DNA of 64,000 bases from Streptomyces sp. NRRL F-2580 (GCF_000720115.1 NZ_JOIR01000007.1:136796-200795), one strand, 5' to 3'. Shown: positions 8,413-17,191, counted from the stretch's first letter. Notes: generated by a model from the letters alone, not told the origin. Numbers and translations are program-made.

Positions 8413-9191
8413 TGGGCGGCGTCCTCGTCCACAGGCTGGGGATGGCGCTGTGCGTCGCGGCGGCGGCCCTCTGGGTGGTGGGGTCGGCGGTGGTGGCGCG
8501 GGTCCGGGAGCGGGCGGCCCGGCGCAGGATCGCGGCGCTGCTCGGAGTGGAACAGGTTCCGCGCGGGCCGGCGTTCGCTTCCGCGGTGCGGGGTGTTCTG
8601 GCGGCGTGGGCCGGGCCGGCCGGGGCGCTGTTGGCGGGCTGGGTGCTCGTCGGCGGGTCTGCGGGTGCGATGGTCGGCGCGCTGGCCGCGCTCGGCGTGT
8701 GGCGGTGGCGGGCCAGGGCGCGGCCGCCGGCCGCGGTGGATCCGGGGGAGGCGGAGCGGCAGCTGCCGTTCGCCGCCGATCTGTTGGCCGCGTGTCTGGC
8801 GGCCGGGGCGGGACCTGTGGAGGCCGCGGAGGTGGTCGGGGAGTCGCTGGGCGGCCCGGTGGGCGAGCGGCTGGCGAGGGCCGGGGCGGAGCTGCGGCTC
8901 GGCGGCGAACCGGGCGCCGGGTGGGGGAGGTTGGCGGAGATACCGGGCGCCCGGGCGCTCGCGGAATGCCTGGAGCGGGCCGCTCGGACGGGGGCGCCCG
9001 CGGCCGAACCGGTCTCCCGCCTCGCGTCGGGCCTCCGGGAGGACCGGGCCCGCCGGGCGGGAGCCAGGGCGCAGCGGGCGGCGGTACTCGTCACCGCGCC
9101 GGTGGGGCTGTGTTTCCTCCCCGCTTTTCTCGCGATCGGGGTGGCGCCGGTGGTGATCGGAATGGCCTCGGGACTTCTCTCGAACACCTGA
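8412..9191 (+). CDS. tadC: TadC-like type II secretion F-domain membrane protein
   Basis: Second platform protein, 259 residues, starting at ATG 8412 in a TGATG junction with the tadB stop. A hydrophobic N-terminal helix, an Arg-rich segment, a paired membrane helix region near residues 60-105, then the GspF-like helical domain (QLPFAADLLAACLAAGAGPVEAAEVVGESLGGP) and a C-terminal hydrophobic stretch (VLVTAPVGLCFLPAFLAIGVAPVV split over two segments). TadB and TadC work together as a heterodimeric platform. An adjacent 52-bp gap then leads to the pilin gene with its own strong ribosome site, consistent with higher pilin translation. Confidence 0.87.
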   Translation: MGGVLVHRLGMALCVAAAALWVVGSAVVARVRERAARRRIAALLGVEQVPRGPAFASAVRGVLAAWAGPAGALLAGWVLVGGSAGAMVGALAALGVWRWRARARPPAAVDPGEAERQLPFAADLLAACLAAGAGPVEAAEVVGESLGGPVGERLARAGAELRLGGEPGAGWGRLAEIPGARALAECLERAARTGAPAAEPVSRLASGLREDRARRAGARAQRAAVLVTAPVGLCFLPAFLAIGVAPVVIGMASGLLSNT

Positions 9192-9243
9192 CGTCGCATT
9201 GACCACACACACATCAACAACGGAAATCAACAGGAGGTATGCC

Positions 9244-9441
9244 ATGAGGATCATCTGGTTTCGGCTGCGGACGGCACTGACCCGTCGCGGGGACGACGCG
9301 GGGATGTCCACCTCGGAATACGCCATGGGCACGATCGCGGCCTGCGCATTCGCGGCCGTTCTCTACAAGGTGGTGACGAGCGAAGTCGTCGCGACGGCCC
9401 TTCAGTCGACCATCGGGAAGGCGCTCGATGTGCCCTTCTGA
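9244..9441 (+). CDS. DUF4244 Flp-like pilin
   Basis: Small membrane protein of 65 residues, the putative major pilin. ATG 9244 lies six bases after a perfect AGGAGG (9232-9237), the strongest ribosome site of the operon. The sequence DDAGMSTSEYAMGTIAACAFAAVLYKVV shows a Flp-type processing motif G-x-x-x-x-E-Y directly before a hydrophobic helix. A prepilin peptidase would cut after the Gly; no such peptidase gene is present in this window. In mycobacteria the equivalent is Rv3656c. The last 14 bp overlap the next gene. Confidence 0.88.
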   Translation: MRIIWFRLRTALTRRGDDAGMSTSEYAMGTIAACAFAAVLYKVVTSEVVATALQSTIGKALDVPF

Positions 9442-9814
9442 GGGGAAGTCGTCGGCGCGCCGGAAAATCGGGGACCGGGGATATGTGACGGCCGAGGCCG
9501 CCCTCGTGATCCCGGCGCTGGTGCTGTTCGCGGCGCTGCTGGTGTGGGCCCTGATGGCGGCGGCCGCGCAGATCAGGTGTGTGGACGCTGCTCGGGCCGG
9601 CGCCCGGGCGGTGTCCCGCTCGGAGCCGGCCGGGGTGGCCGTGGCGGCGGCCAAGGAGGCAGCGCCGCCGGGGGCGCGGGTGGAGCTGGAGCGGGTGGGC
9701 GACCTGTGGCGGGTCCGGGTGGCGGCGCCCGCGCCGGGGCCGGGCGGGCTGCCCGTACGGCTCGGGGCGCAGGCGGTGGCCCTGGCCGAGGACAGCGTGG
9801 GGCCGCCGCCGTGA
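9428..9814 (+). CDS. TadE-like pseudopilin
   Basis: Protein of 128 residues with a short basic leader, then RGYVTAEAALVIPALVLFAALLVWALMAAAAQ, split here into a glycine followed four residues later by Glu and a single membrane helix, as in TadE minor pilins. The remaining 80 residues form the extracellular domain (AARAGARAVSRSEP motif typical of TadE). The gene overlaps the pilin by 14 bp and the next gene by 4 bp, so it is translationally coupled to both. It corresponds to Rv3655c of M. tuberculosis. Confidence 0.85.
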   Translation: MCPSEGKSSARRKIGDRGYVTAEAALVIPALVLFAALLVWALMAAAAQIRCVDAARAGARAVSRSEPAGVAVAAAKEAAPPGARVELERVGDLWRVRVAAPAPGPGGLPVRLGAQAVALAEDSVGPPP

Positions 9815-10152
9815 GCCGGGACCGGGGCTCCGCCACGGTCTGGGCGGCCCTGGTGGCCACGGTGCTGGGGGCGGTGTTCGGCGGGGTGCTGCTGCTCGGC
9901 CAGGCCGTAGTGGCCCGGCACCGGGCGGCTTCGGCCGCGGATCTCGCGGCCCTCGCGGCGGCGGCCACGTGGGCGCACGGACCGGAGACCGCCTGTGCCA
10001 CGGCGCTGCGGGTGGCCCGGGCTCAGGAGGCGGCGCTCGCCGGCTGCCGTCTCCACGGAGAGGTCGCCGAGGTGACGGCCCGGGTGGCGGCGGGCCCCTT
10101 CACCCCCGCCGTCGCGGCCCGTGCGGGCCCGCCTCGGGCGTCGCCGGAGTGA
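9811..10152 (+). CDS. Rv3654c/TadE-like flanking protein
   Basis: Protein of 113 residues starting at GTG 9811 within the previous stop (GTGA overlap). DRGSATVWAALVATVLGAVFGG gives one N-terminal membrane helix, then ARHRAASAADLAALAAAATW, the mark of TadG/TadE-like proteins of this neighbourhood; two cysteines (CATAL and GCRLHGE) may form an external disulfide. It lacks the Glu at position +5 seen in the two genes before it, so processing by prepilin peptidase is doubtful. It ends the tad operon, 61 bp before the convergent helicase gene. Confidence 0.82.
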   Translation: MSRDRGSATVWAALVATVLGAVFGGVLLLGQAVVARHRAASAADLAALAAAATWAHGPETACATALRVARAQEAALAGCRLHGEVAEVTARVAAGPFTPAVAARAGPPRASPE

Positions 10153-10213
10153 GGCCGGGCCAGGGGCCCGGGCCGGACCCCACGAGGCGCCAGGGCCCGG
10201 TTCAGGGCCTGCG

Positions 10214-12709
10214 TCAGGGCCGATGGGCGGAGTCAGTGGGTGGCTCGGTGGGCGGGGGCGGTGGGGATTCGGCGAGGAGCCGGGTGAGGAGGCGGATGGC
10301 ACCGCGTTTGTGGAGGGGGTCGTTGCCGTTGCCGCATTTGGGGGACTGGATGCAGGAAGGGCAGCCGGCCTCGCACTCGCAGGCGGCGATCGCGTCACGG
10401 GTCGCCGTCAGCCAGGCGGCGGCGGTGTGGAAGGCCCGCTCCGCGAAGCCGGCGCCGCCGGGGTGGCCGTCGTAGACGAAGACCGTGGGGAGGAGGGTGT
10501 CGGGATGCAGCGGCACGGAGACGCCGCCGATGTCCCAGCGGTCGCAGGTGGCGAACAGCGGAAGCATGCCGATGGAGGCGTGCTCGGCGGCGTGCAGGGC
10601 TCCGCCGAGGATCTCCGGGTTGATCCGGGCCTCGTCGAGCTGGTCCTCGGTCACCGTCCACCACACGGCCCGGGTGCGCAGGATGCGGGGCGGCAGGTCC
10701 AGTTTCGCCTCGCCCAGGACCTCGCCGGTGATCAGTTTGCGGCGCAGATAGGAGACGACCTGGTTGGTGACCTCGACGGAGCCGAAGCAGAGCCGGGCCG
10801 AGCCCCACGGGATCTCGGTCTCGGTCTCCAGGATGGAGATGGAGGTGGTGTCGCGGGCGGTGGTGGAGAAGGGCGGATCGGCCTCCTCCACGAGGGCCGC
10901 CGAACCCTCCAAGTCCAGGTGTTTCACGAGATACGTGCGGCCTTGGTGGAGGTGGACGGCCCCGTCGTGGACGGCGGTGTGGGCGGCGGACTCGTCGACC
11001 GTGCCCAGCAGCCGGCCGGTGGCGGCCTCGACGATCTGCACCGGGCGGCCGCCGCCGCCCCGGATGTCGGTCAGGTCCGAGGCCCGTTCCCGGCGGGTCC
11101 AGTGCCAGGCGGTCGCCCGGCGGCGCAGCAGCTTCGCCGCTTCCAGCTGGGGGAGGAGTTCTTCGGTCGCCGGGCCGAAGAGGTCCAGGTCGGCTTCCGT
11201 CAGCGGCAGCTCGGCCGCCGCAGCGCACAGGTGGGGGGCGAGGACGTACGGGTTGTCGGGGTCCAGGACGGTGGCCTCCACCGGTTGGCGGAACAGCGCC
11301 TCGGGATGGTGGACGAGGTAGGTGTCCAGTGGGTCGTCGCGGGCGATCAGCACGGCCAGGGCGCCCTGGCCGGCCCGCCCCGCGCGGCCGGCCTGCTGCC
11401 ACAGGGAGGCCCTCGTGCCGGGGTACCCGGTGATCAGTACGGCGTCCAGCCCGGAGACGTCCACGCCCAGCTCCAGGGCTGTCGTGGCGGCCAGCCCCAG
11501 CAGCTCGCCGGAGTGCAGGGCCCGCTCCAGGGCCCGGCGCTCCTCGGGCAGATAGCCGCCCCGGTAGGCCGCGACCCGCCGGGCCAGGGAGCGGTCCACC
11601 TGGGCGAGCCGCTCCTGGGTGATCACCGAGATCAGCTCCGCGCCGCGCCGGGAGCGGACGAAGGCGACCGTGCGAACCCCCTGGACCACCAGGTCGGTCA
11701 GCAGGTCGGCGGTCTCCGCGGTGGCCGTACGGCGTACGGGAGCGCCCTTCTCGCCGCGCAGCTCGGTGAGGAGCGGCGGCTCCCACAGGGCGAAGACCAC
11801 CTCGCCGCGCGGAGAGGCGTCGTCAGTGATCTCGATCACCCGTACGCCGGTCAGCCGGGACGCGGCGGCCGCGGGGTCGCTGGCCGTGGCGGAGGCCAGC
11901 AGGAAGACCGGTTCGGAGCCGTAGCGGGCGCACAGCCGCCGCAGCCGGCGCAGGACCTGGGCCACGTGGGAGCCGAATACCCCGCGGTAGGTGTGGCACT
12001 CGTCGATCACGACGTAGCGCAGGGCCCGCAGGAAGGAGGACCAGCGCGGGTGGGCCGGGAGGATCCCGCGGTGCAGCATGTCGGGGTTGGTCAGGACGTA
12101 GTTCGCGTACTGGCGCACCCACTCGCGTTCCTCGACGGGCGTGTCCCCGTCGTAGACCGCGGGGCGTACGGCGTTGCCCAGTGGGGCGGCCAGTTCCCGT
12201 ACGGCCCGCCGCTGGTCGGCCGCCAGGGCCTTGGTGGGGGCCAGGTACAGGGCGGTGGCGCCCCTGCCGTTCGGGGCCTCGGCGCCGTCCGCGAGGGCGG
12301 AGAGCACGGGCGCGAGGTAGGCCAGGGACTTGCCCGAGGCGGTGCCGGTGGCGACGACCACCGACTCGCCGTCCAGGGCGTGCTCGGCCGCCGCGGCCTG
12401 GTGCTCCCACGGATGGTCGATGCCTGCGGCCTGGATCGCGGCTACGACATCCGTTCGGATGCGATCGGGCCAGACTGCATGACGGCCCGCTCGAGGGGGC
12501 AAGTGCTCCGTATGGGTGATGCGCGCAGCTCGGGAAGGCCCCCGTGACAGGCGGTCCAGGACCTCGCCGGGAGTGGGTCTTGGGTCCACGGGTGGCTTGG
12601 GCCGTCCGGGACCGTGAGTATTGGCCATTGGAACCGAGTGTGTCACCGGCGTGCGGGACAATGGTCCGAAGGCGTCGTGCGCGCCTGCCGGTAAGTGATT
12701 GAATGCCAT
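10214..12709 (-). CDS. DEAD/DEAH-box helicase with DUF1998 zinc domain (MrfA/Hrq1 type)
   Basis: Superfamily 2 helicase of 831 residues, probably acting in DNA repair. Motif I is ATGTASGKSLAYL (about residue 125), motif Ia APTKALAADQ, motif II DECH in VVIDECHTYRG, motif III SATAS, and the second RecA domain includes LGLAATTALELGVDVSGLDAVLITGYPG and QQAGRAGR. The C-terminal DUF1998 part ends with the cysteine set CECEAGCPSCIQSPKCG, which in MrfA/Hrq1-like enzymes holds a metal. ATG 12709 is chosen; a TTG four codons upstream also exists. It diverges from bldG across an 81-bp gap. Family knowledge calls it the DEAH helicase of the helicase/secretion neighbourhood (Rv3649), but why it travels with tad genes is unknown. 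Confidence 0.9.
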   Translation of the reverse strand: MAFNHLPAGAHDAFGPLSRTPVTHSVPMANTHGPGRPKPPVDPRPTPGEVLDRLSRGPSRAARITHTEHLPPRAGRHAVWPDRIRTDVVAAIQAAGIDHPWEHQAAAAEHALDGESVVVATGTASGKSLAYLAPVLSALADGAEAPNGRGATALYLAPTKALAADQRRAVRELAAPLGNAVRPAVYDGDTPVEEREWVRQYANYVLTNPDMLHRGILPAHPRWSSFLRALRYVVIDECHTYRGVFGSHVAQVLRRLRRLCARYGSEPVFLLASATASDPAAAASRLTGVRVIEITDDASPRGEVVFALWEPPLLTELRGEKGAPVRRTATAETADLLTDLVVQGVRTVAFVRSRRGAELISVITQERLAQVDRSLARRVAAYRGGYLPEERRALERALHSGELLGLAATTALELGVDVSGLDAVLITGYPGTRASLWQQAGRAGRAGQGALAVLIARDDPLDTYLVHHPEALFRQPVEATVLDPDNPYVLAPHLCAAAAELPLTEADLDLFGPATEELLPQLEAAKLLRRRATAWHWTRRERASDLTDIRGGGGRPVQIVEAATGRLLGTVDESAAHTAVHDGAVHLHQGRTYLVKHLDLEGSAALVEEADPPFSTTARDTTSISILETETEIPWGSARLCFGSVEVTNQVVSYLRRKLITGEVLGEAKLDLPPRILRTRAVWWTVTEDQLDEARINPEILGGALHAAEHASIGMLPLFATCDRWDIGGVSVPLHPDTLLPTVFVYDGHPGGAGFAERAFHTAAAWLTATRDAIAACECEAGCPSCIQSPKCGNGNDPLHKRGAIRLLTRLLAESPPPPPTEPPTDSAHRP

Positions 12710-12790
12710 CGCGGCAGCCAATCCCTCGCCTACCTTCGGGTGGGGAGGCCCCTAGGGGGCGCCGCTCGATAGCAAGGTGCTGGAGGATCC

Positions 12791-13132
12791 GTGGACCTGT
12801 CCCTGTCGACTCGCACTGTCGGCGACCGTACGGTCGTGGAGGTCGGTGGCGAGATTGATGTGTATACCGCGCCCAAGCTGCGCGAGCAGTTGGTCGAGTT
12901 GGTGAACGACGGCAGCTACCACCTGGTTGTCGACATGGAGCGAGTGGACTTCCTCGACTCCACCGGACTTGGTGTGCTGGTGGGAGGTCTCAAGCGCGTC
13001 CGTGCGCACGAGGGTTCGCTGCGCCTGGTGTGCAATCAGGAGCGCATCCTGAAGATCTTCCGCATCACCGGTCTGACCAAGGTGTTCCCGATCCACACCA
13101 CGGTGGAAGACGCCGTCAACGCCACCGACTGA
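12791..13132 (+). CDS. bldG: Anti-anti-sigma factor BldG
   Basis: STAS-domain regulator of 113 residues required in Streptomyces for aerial growth and antibiotic production. GTG 12791 follows GGAGG. The phosphorylatable serine is in [14 protein letters not shown] at residue 57, the position reported for BldG of S. coelicolor. It switches partner anti-sigma factors by phosphorylation. The gene is followed by its anti-sigma partner 122 bp downstream, the order known from S. coelicolor (SCO3549/SCO3548), and a terminator after the pair closes the unit. The bldG promoter must lie in the short gap shared with the divergent helicase gene; no convincing -10/-35 pair was found there. Confidence 0.95.
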   Translation: MDLSLSTRTVGDRTVVEVGGEIDVYTAPKLREQLVELVNDGSYHLVVDMERVDFLDSTGLGVLVGGLKRVRAHEGSLRLVCNQERILKIFRITGLTKVFPIHTTVEDAVNATD

Positions 13133-13254
13133 CGTCTCCGGGCGGCTCCCGGCAGCCTTCGGGCGGCCGAGAGCCGGCAAGGAGAGCAGGGGTACCGGGC
13201 CATGGATGGCCCGGGCCCCTGTCAAGGCACGCCCGTAGTCCGAGGGGGACGCGC

Positions 13255-13695
13255 ATGGCCACCGTTGAACTGCGCTTCAGCGCCCAGCCCGAACACGTCC
13301 GGACGGCCCGCCTCGTCGCGGCCGCCGTGGCGCGCCGGGCCGGTGTGGAGGAAGCCGTCCTCGACGAGGTCCGCCTCGCCGTGGGCGAGGCCTGCTCGCG
13401 TGCCGTCGGACTCCATCGCAGTTACGGGCTGACCGGGCCCGTCCGGGTGATCCTGACCGAGGAGGACAAGTCGTTCTCCATCGAGGTCGGTGACGAGGTG
13501 CCGGCGCCGGGCGGCGGCTCCGGCGAGGCCGTGTCCGGACTCGACGCCGCCCTGGACCCCGACACCGACACGGAGGACGAGATGGGCCTCGCCGTGATCA
13601 GCGGGCTCGTCGACGACGTCGAGGTGACCAGTGGCGAATCGGGCGGGACGATCCGGATGAGCTGGCCCGTCTCCGGGTCCTCCGACCTTCCGTAA
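13255..13695 (+). CDS. Anti-sigma factor, GHKL ATPase fold (BldG partner)
   Basis: RsbW/SpoIIAB-like protein of 146 residues, orthologue by position of SCO3548. ATG 13255 follows CGAGGGGGA. The N-box region reads DEVRLAVGEACSRAV, so the Mg-coordinating Asn of classical kinases is Arg here; the G1/G2 region is MGLAVISGLVDDVEV. An acidic insert (DPDTDTEDE) separates the halves. It is expected to bind a sigma factor and BldG, while kinase activity is questionable from the sequence. It is co-transcribed with bldG in S. coelicolor; here a strong terminator follows 40 bp after the stop. Confidence 0.88.
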   Translation: MATVELRFSAQPEHVRTARLVAAAVARRAGVEEAVLDEVRLAVGEACSRAVGLHRSYGLTGPVRVILTEEDKSFSIEVGDEVPAPGGGSGEAVSGLDAALDPDTDTEDEMGLAVISGLVDDVEVTSGESGGTIRMSWPVSGSSDLP

Positions 13696-13736
13696 GATCC
13701 CCGGGCGACGGCCCGTCATATCTTCCGATCTTTATC

Positions 13737-13762
13737 AAGGCCCTGCTGAGCAGGGCCTTTTT
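13737..13762 (+). terminator. Rho-independent terminator after the bldG unit
   Basis: AAGGCCCTGC (13737-13746) pairs perfectly with 13750-13759 across a TGA loop and runs into TTTTT. One of the few classic T-tailed terminators in the window. Confidence 0.9.
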
Positions 13763-13883
13763 CATTTCGCTGGATCAATGACCGGCCGTCAATGCCTTTG
13801 CCCCATTACCACTTTCGAGGGTAATGGAGTGACGCGATCTATTGCTGAGGAGCAAGAGCACGCCAATTGCGTTTCCTGCCCAC

Positions 13884-13912
13884 TGTTTTGATCGGGGTGC
13901 GCTCCCTACAAT
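13884..13912 (+). promoter_or_regulatory. Candidate vegetative promoter of hppA
   Basis: TACAAT at 13907-13912 is a near-consensus -10 hexamer. Seventeen bases upstream the -35 region reads TGTTTT (13884-13889), a weak match. It lies about 40 bp before the hppA start, inside the only AT-richer stretch of the gap. Confidence 0.5.
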
Positions 13913-13950
13913 CCGTCCACATCTTGAGCTCATCACGTCAAGGAGGACGA

Positions 13951-16353
13951 ATGACGGGGCTCTTCACCCCTATCGCGCCGGATCGCACCACAGATCTGGC
14001 ATCCGCAGTACTCACCGATGACAATCGGCTCATCGTGATCGTCATTGCGGCCGTGGCACTCGCCGCACTCGTCGTCGCGCAGATCCTGGTCCGCCAGGTC
14101 CTCGCCGCCGACGAGGGAACCGACAGCATGAAGAAGATCGCCGCGGCCGTCCAGGAAGGCGCCAACGCCTACCTCGGCCGGCAGCTGCGCACCCTCGGCG
14201 TCTTCGCCGTCGTGGTCTTCTTCCTGCTCTTCCTGCTCCCCGCAGACGACTGGACGCAGCGGGCGGGACGTTCCGCCTTCTTCCTCGTGGGCGCCCTCTT
14301 CTCGGCGGCCACCGGCTACATCGGCATGCGTCTCGCGGTCCGCGCCAACGTCCGCGTCGCCGCCGCCGCGCGGGAGGCGACCCCGGCCGAGGGAGAGCCC
14401 GCCAAGGACCTGACCGAGGTCTCCCACAAGGCGATGAAGATCGCCTTCCGCACGGGTGGCGTGGTCGGCATGTTCACCGTCGGCCTCGGCCTGCTCGGCG
14501 CCTCCTGCGTCGTGCTGGTCTACGCCGCCGACGCCCCGAAGGTCCTGGAGGGCTTCGGTCTCGGCGCCGCCCTGATCGCGATGTTCATGCGCGTGGGCGG
14601 CGGCATCTTCACCAAGGCCGCCGACGTCGGCGCCGACCTGGTCGGCAAGGTCGAGCAGGGCATTCCGGAGGACGACCCGCGCAATGCCGCGACCATCGCC
14701 GACAACGTGGGCGACAACGTCGGAGACTGCGCCGGAATGGCGGCCGACCTCTTCGAGTCCTACGCCGTCACCCTCGTGGCCGCGCTCATCCTCGGCAAGG
14801 CCGCCTTCGGCGACCTGGGTCTCGCCTTCCCGCTGATCGTCCCCGCGATCGGCGTCATCACCGCGATGATCGGCATCTTCGCGGTCTCCCCGCGACGCTC
14901 CGACCGCAGCGGCATGACCGCCATCAACCGCGGCTTCTTCATCTCCGCCGTGATCTCCCTGGTGCTGGTCGCGATCGCCGTCTACGCCTACCTGCCGGCC
15001 ACCTACAAGGAGCTCGTCGGCGTCGAGGACCCGGCGATCTCCAATCACTCCGGTGACCCGCGGATCCTGGCCGTCGTCGCCGTCGCCATCGGCATCGTGC
15101 TGGCGGCCCTGATCCAGCAGCTGACCGGCTACTTCACGGAGACCAACCGCCGTCCCGTCCGGGACATCGGCAAGTCCTCCCTGACCGGCGCGGCCACCGT
15201 CGTCCTCGCCGGCATCTCCGTCGGCCTGGAGTCCGCCGTCTACACGGCGCTGCTCATCGGTCTCGGCGTCTACGGCGCGTTCCTGCTCGGCGGTACGTCG
15301 ATCATGCTCGCGCTGTTCGCGGTGGCCCTGGCCGGCACCGGCCTGCTCACCACCGTCGGCGTCATCGTCGCCATGGACACCTTCGGACCCGTCTCCGACA
15401 ACGCCCAGGGCATCGCCGAGATGTCCGGAGACGTCGAGGGCGCCGGTGCGCAGGTCCTGACCGACCTGGACGCCGTGGGCAACACCACCAAGGCCATCAC
15501 CAAGGGCATCGCCATCGCCACGGCCGTGCTCGCCGCGGCCGCGCTCTTCGGCTCGTACAACGACGCGATCGCCACCGCGGTCAGGGAAGTCGGGGCCAAG
15601 GCCGGGGAGATGAACCTCAGCCTGGACATCGCGCAGCCCAACAACCTGGTCGGGCTGATCCTGGGCGCGGCGGTCGTGTTCCTGTTCTCCGGCCTGGCCA
15701 TCAACGCGGTCTCCCGCTCCGCGGGCGCCGTGGTCTACGAGGTGCGCCGCCAGTTCCGCGAGCACCCCGGGATCATGGACTACACCGAGAAGCCCGAGTA
15801 CGGGCGCGTCGTCGACATCTGCACCAAGGACGCGCTGCGCGAGCTCGCCACGCCCGGCCTGCTCGCCGTCCTCACCCCGATCGCCGTGGGCTTCTCCCTC
15901 GGCGTGGGCGCGCTCGGCTCCTTCCTCGCCGGCGCCATCGGCACGGGCACGCTGATGGCGGTCTTCCTCGCCAACTCCGGCGGCGCGTGGGACAACGCGA
16001 AGAAGCTCGTCGAGGACGGCCACCACGGCGGCAAGGGCAGCGAGGCCCACGCCGCGGTCGTCATCGGCGACACGGTCGGCGACCCGTTCAAGGACACCGC
16101 CGGTCCCGCGATCAACCCGCTGCTCAAGGTCATGAACCTGGTGGCGCTGCTGATCGCCCCCGCGGTCGTGCAGTTCAGCTACGGCCCGGACACCAACCCG
16201 ACCGTGCGGGCGATCGTCGCGGTCCTCGCGATCGCCGTCATCGTCGGCGCGGTGTACGTCTCCAAGCGCCGCGGCATCGCGGTCGGCGACGAGACCGAGG
16301 GCGGAGCCGCCGAGCGGGTGGCCCAGCCGGCCGACCCCGCGACGGTCTCCTGA
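13951..16353 (+). CDS. hppA: Membrane-bound proton-pumping pyrophosphatase
   Basis: Integral membrane enzyme of 800 residues that couples pyrophosphate hydrolysis to ion pumping. ATG 13951 follows AAGGAGGA. About 16 hydrophobic segments are seen. The catalytic signature DVGADLVGKVEQ and DNVGDNVGDCAGMAADLFE are intact, as is the C-terminal DNAKK...GDTVGDPFKDTAGP region. GNTTKAITKG carries Lys at about residue 514; Lys at this site marks the K+-independent H+-translocating class, while Ala marks K+-dependent enzymes. It has its own promoter and a hairpin terminator. The soluble counterpart ppa lies 40 kb away in this window. Confidence 0.96.
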   Translation: MTGLFTPIAPDRTTDLASAVLTDDNRLIVIVIAAVALAALVVAQILVRQVLAADEGTDSMKKIAAAVQEGANAYLGRQLRTLGVFAVVVFFLLFLLPADDWTQRAGRSAFFLVGALFSAATGYIGMRLAVRANVRVAAAAREATPAEGEPAKDLTEVSHKAMKIAFRTGGVVGMFTVGLGLLGASCVVLVYAADAPKVLEGFGLGAALIAMFMRVGGGIFTKAADVGADLVGKVEQGIPEDDPRNAATIADNVGDNVGDCAGMAADLFESYAVTLVAALILGKAAFGDLGLAFPLIVPAIGVITAMIGIFAVSPRRSDRSGMTAINRGFFISAVISLVLVAIAVYAYLPATYKELVGVEDPAISNHSGDPRILAVVAVAIGIVLAALIQQLTGYFTETNRRPVRDIGKSSLTGAATVVLAGISVGLESAVYTALLIGLGVYGAFLLGGTSIMLALFAVALAGTGLLTTVGVIVAMDTFGPVSDNAQGIAEMSGDVEGAGAQVLTDLDAVGNTTKAITKGIAIATAVLAAAALFGSYNDAIATAVREVGAKAGEMNLSLDIAQPNNLVGLILGAAVVFLFSGLAINAVSRSAGAVVYEVRRQFREHPGIMDYTEKPEYGRVVDICTKDALRELATPGLLAVLTPIAVGFSLGVGALGSFLAGAIGTGTLMAVFLANSGGAWDNAKKLVEDGHHGGKGSEAHAAVVIGDTVGDPFKDTAGPAINPLLKVMNLVALLIAPAVVQFSYGPDTNPTVRAIVAVLAIAVIVGAVYVSKRRGIAVGDETEGGAAERVAQPADPATVS

Positions 16354-16411
16354 CCCGAGGTCCCGGCAGCAGGACGGGCGGGGCCGGGCAGGGCCGGCCG
16401 TACGCCCGAAG

Positions 16412-16454
16412 GGCGGACAGGCAGCGCGGACTGACGCGTCGTCTGTCCGCCTTT
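16412..16454 (+). terminator. Hairpin terminator after hppA
   Basis: GGCGGACAG (16412-16420) pairs with CTGTCCGCC (16443-16451), followed by TTT. The 22-base loop is long, but the position 60 bp after the hppA stop fits. Confidence 0.65.
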
Positions 16455-16516
16455 GTGCGTGCCCGGATGGCAGACGTGTATCTTCCGGGCCGAGAGCCTT
16501 CGAAGGGACCAATCCG

Positions 16517-17083
16517 GTGAACAAGAAGCTTGCGGCCGCATTGTCGGGCGGTGCGGTGCTGATGCTCGTCCTGTCCGGCTGCGGCGGGGACGAGACCGAC
16601 GAGAAGGCCAGCGCCTGGGCCAAGAAGGTCTGCGACAAGTGGCAGCCCGAACTCAAGAAGATCGAGACCGCCAACGCCGACATCAAGCGCGTGGCGACGG
16701 AGAGCAGCAAGCCCGAGGAGGTCCAGCAGACCGATTCCGCGGCTTTCGCGACCATGTCGGAGTCGTACAAGACCATGGGGGCCGCCCTGCAGTCGGCGGG
16801 AGTTCCGCCGGTCAAGGACGGCGCGGCGACCCAGGAGGCGGCCGCCAAGGGCTTCGAGGCGACGTCCAAGGGGTACGCCGACCTGAAGACGAAGATGGAC
16901 GCCCTCGACCCCAAGGAGCAGACGAAGTTCGCCGACGGCCTGAAGGAGGTCGCCGGCGGCCTCCAGGAGGCGACGAAGGGCGGCCAGGACGCCCTCGCCA
17001 CGCTCAACGCGGGCGGCCTGGACAAGGCGATCAACGCCCAGAAGGGCTGTCAGGTCGCGGCGCCGTCGCCCACGCCGAAGTAG
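16517..17083 (+). CDS. Small secreted lipoprotein, helical
   Basis: Predicted lipoprotein of 188 residues starting at GTG 16517, with GAAGGGA upstream. The signal MNKKLAAALSGGAVLMLVLSGCGG has a clear lipobox LSGC. The mature part is Lys- and Ala-rich and predicted helical, with spaced hydrophobics in QEAAAKGFEATSKGYADLKTK and FADGLKEVAGGLQEATKGGQ; two cysteines (VCDKW and KGCQV) may form a disulfide. It ends in a Pro/Thr tail. The function is unknown; it resembles the 'small secreted protein' found at this place in other Streptomyces. Terminators flank it, so it is probably monocistronic. Confidence 0.8.
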   Translation: MNKKLAAALSGGAVLMLVLSGCGGDETDEKASAWAKKVCDKWQPELKKIETANADIKRVATESSKPEEVQQTDSAAFATMSESYKTMGAALQSAGVPPVKDGAATQEAAAKGFEATSKGYADLKTKMDALDPKEQTKFADGLKEVAGGLQEATKGGQDALATLNAGGLDKAINAQKGCQVAAPSPTPK

Positions 17084-17095
17084 GGCGTCCGATCA

Positions 17096-17134
17096 GGGCG
17101 GCCGGGGTCCCGGAAGGGGCCGCGGCCGCCCTTT
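17096..17134 (+). terminator. Hairpin terminator after lipoprotein gene
   Basis: GGGCGGCC (17096-17103) pairs with GGCCGCCC (17124-17131), followed by TTT, 13 bp after the stop. Confidence 0.65.
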
Positions 17135-17191
17135 CGTACGTACGGGGCCCGGCTGATCGGCAGGACGGGCCCCAGCGGACACAATGGACGC

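Noticed and set aside
10121..12547. Long plus-strand open frame opposite the helicase
   Set aside because: The minus strand carries all helicase motifs in order; the plus frame is Gly/Arg-rich without any domain.
13933..17034. Long open frame on the minus strand (about 1030 codons) opposite hppA and the lipoprotein gene
   Set aside because: It is the mirror of strongly biased codons in hppA; its sequence is low-complexity Asp/Gly/His and matches no family.
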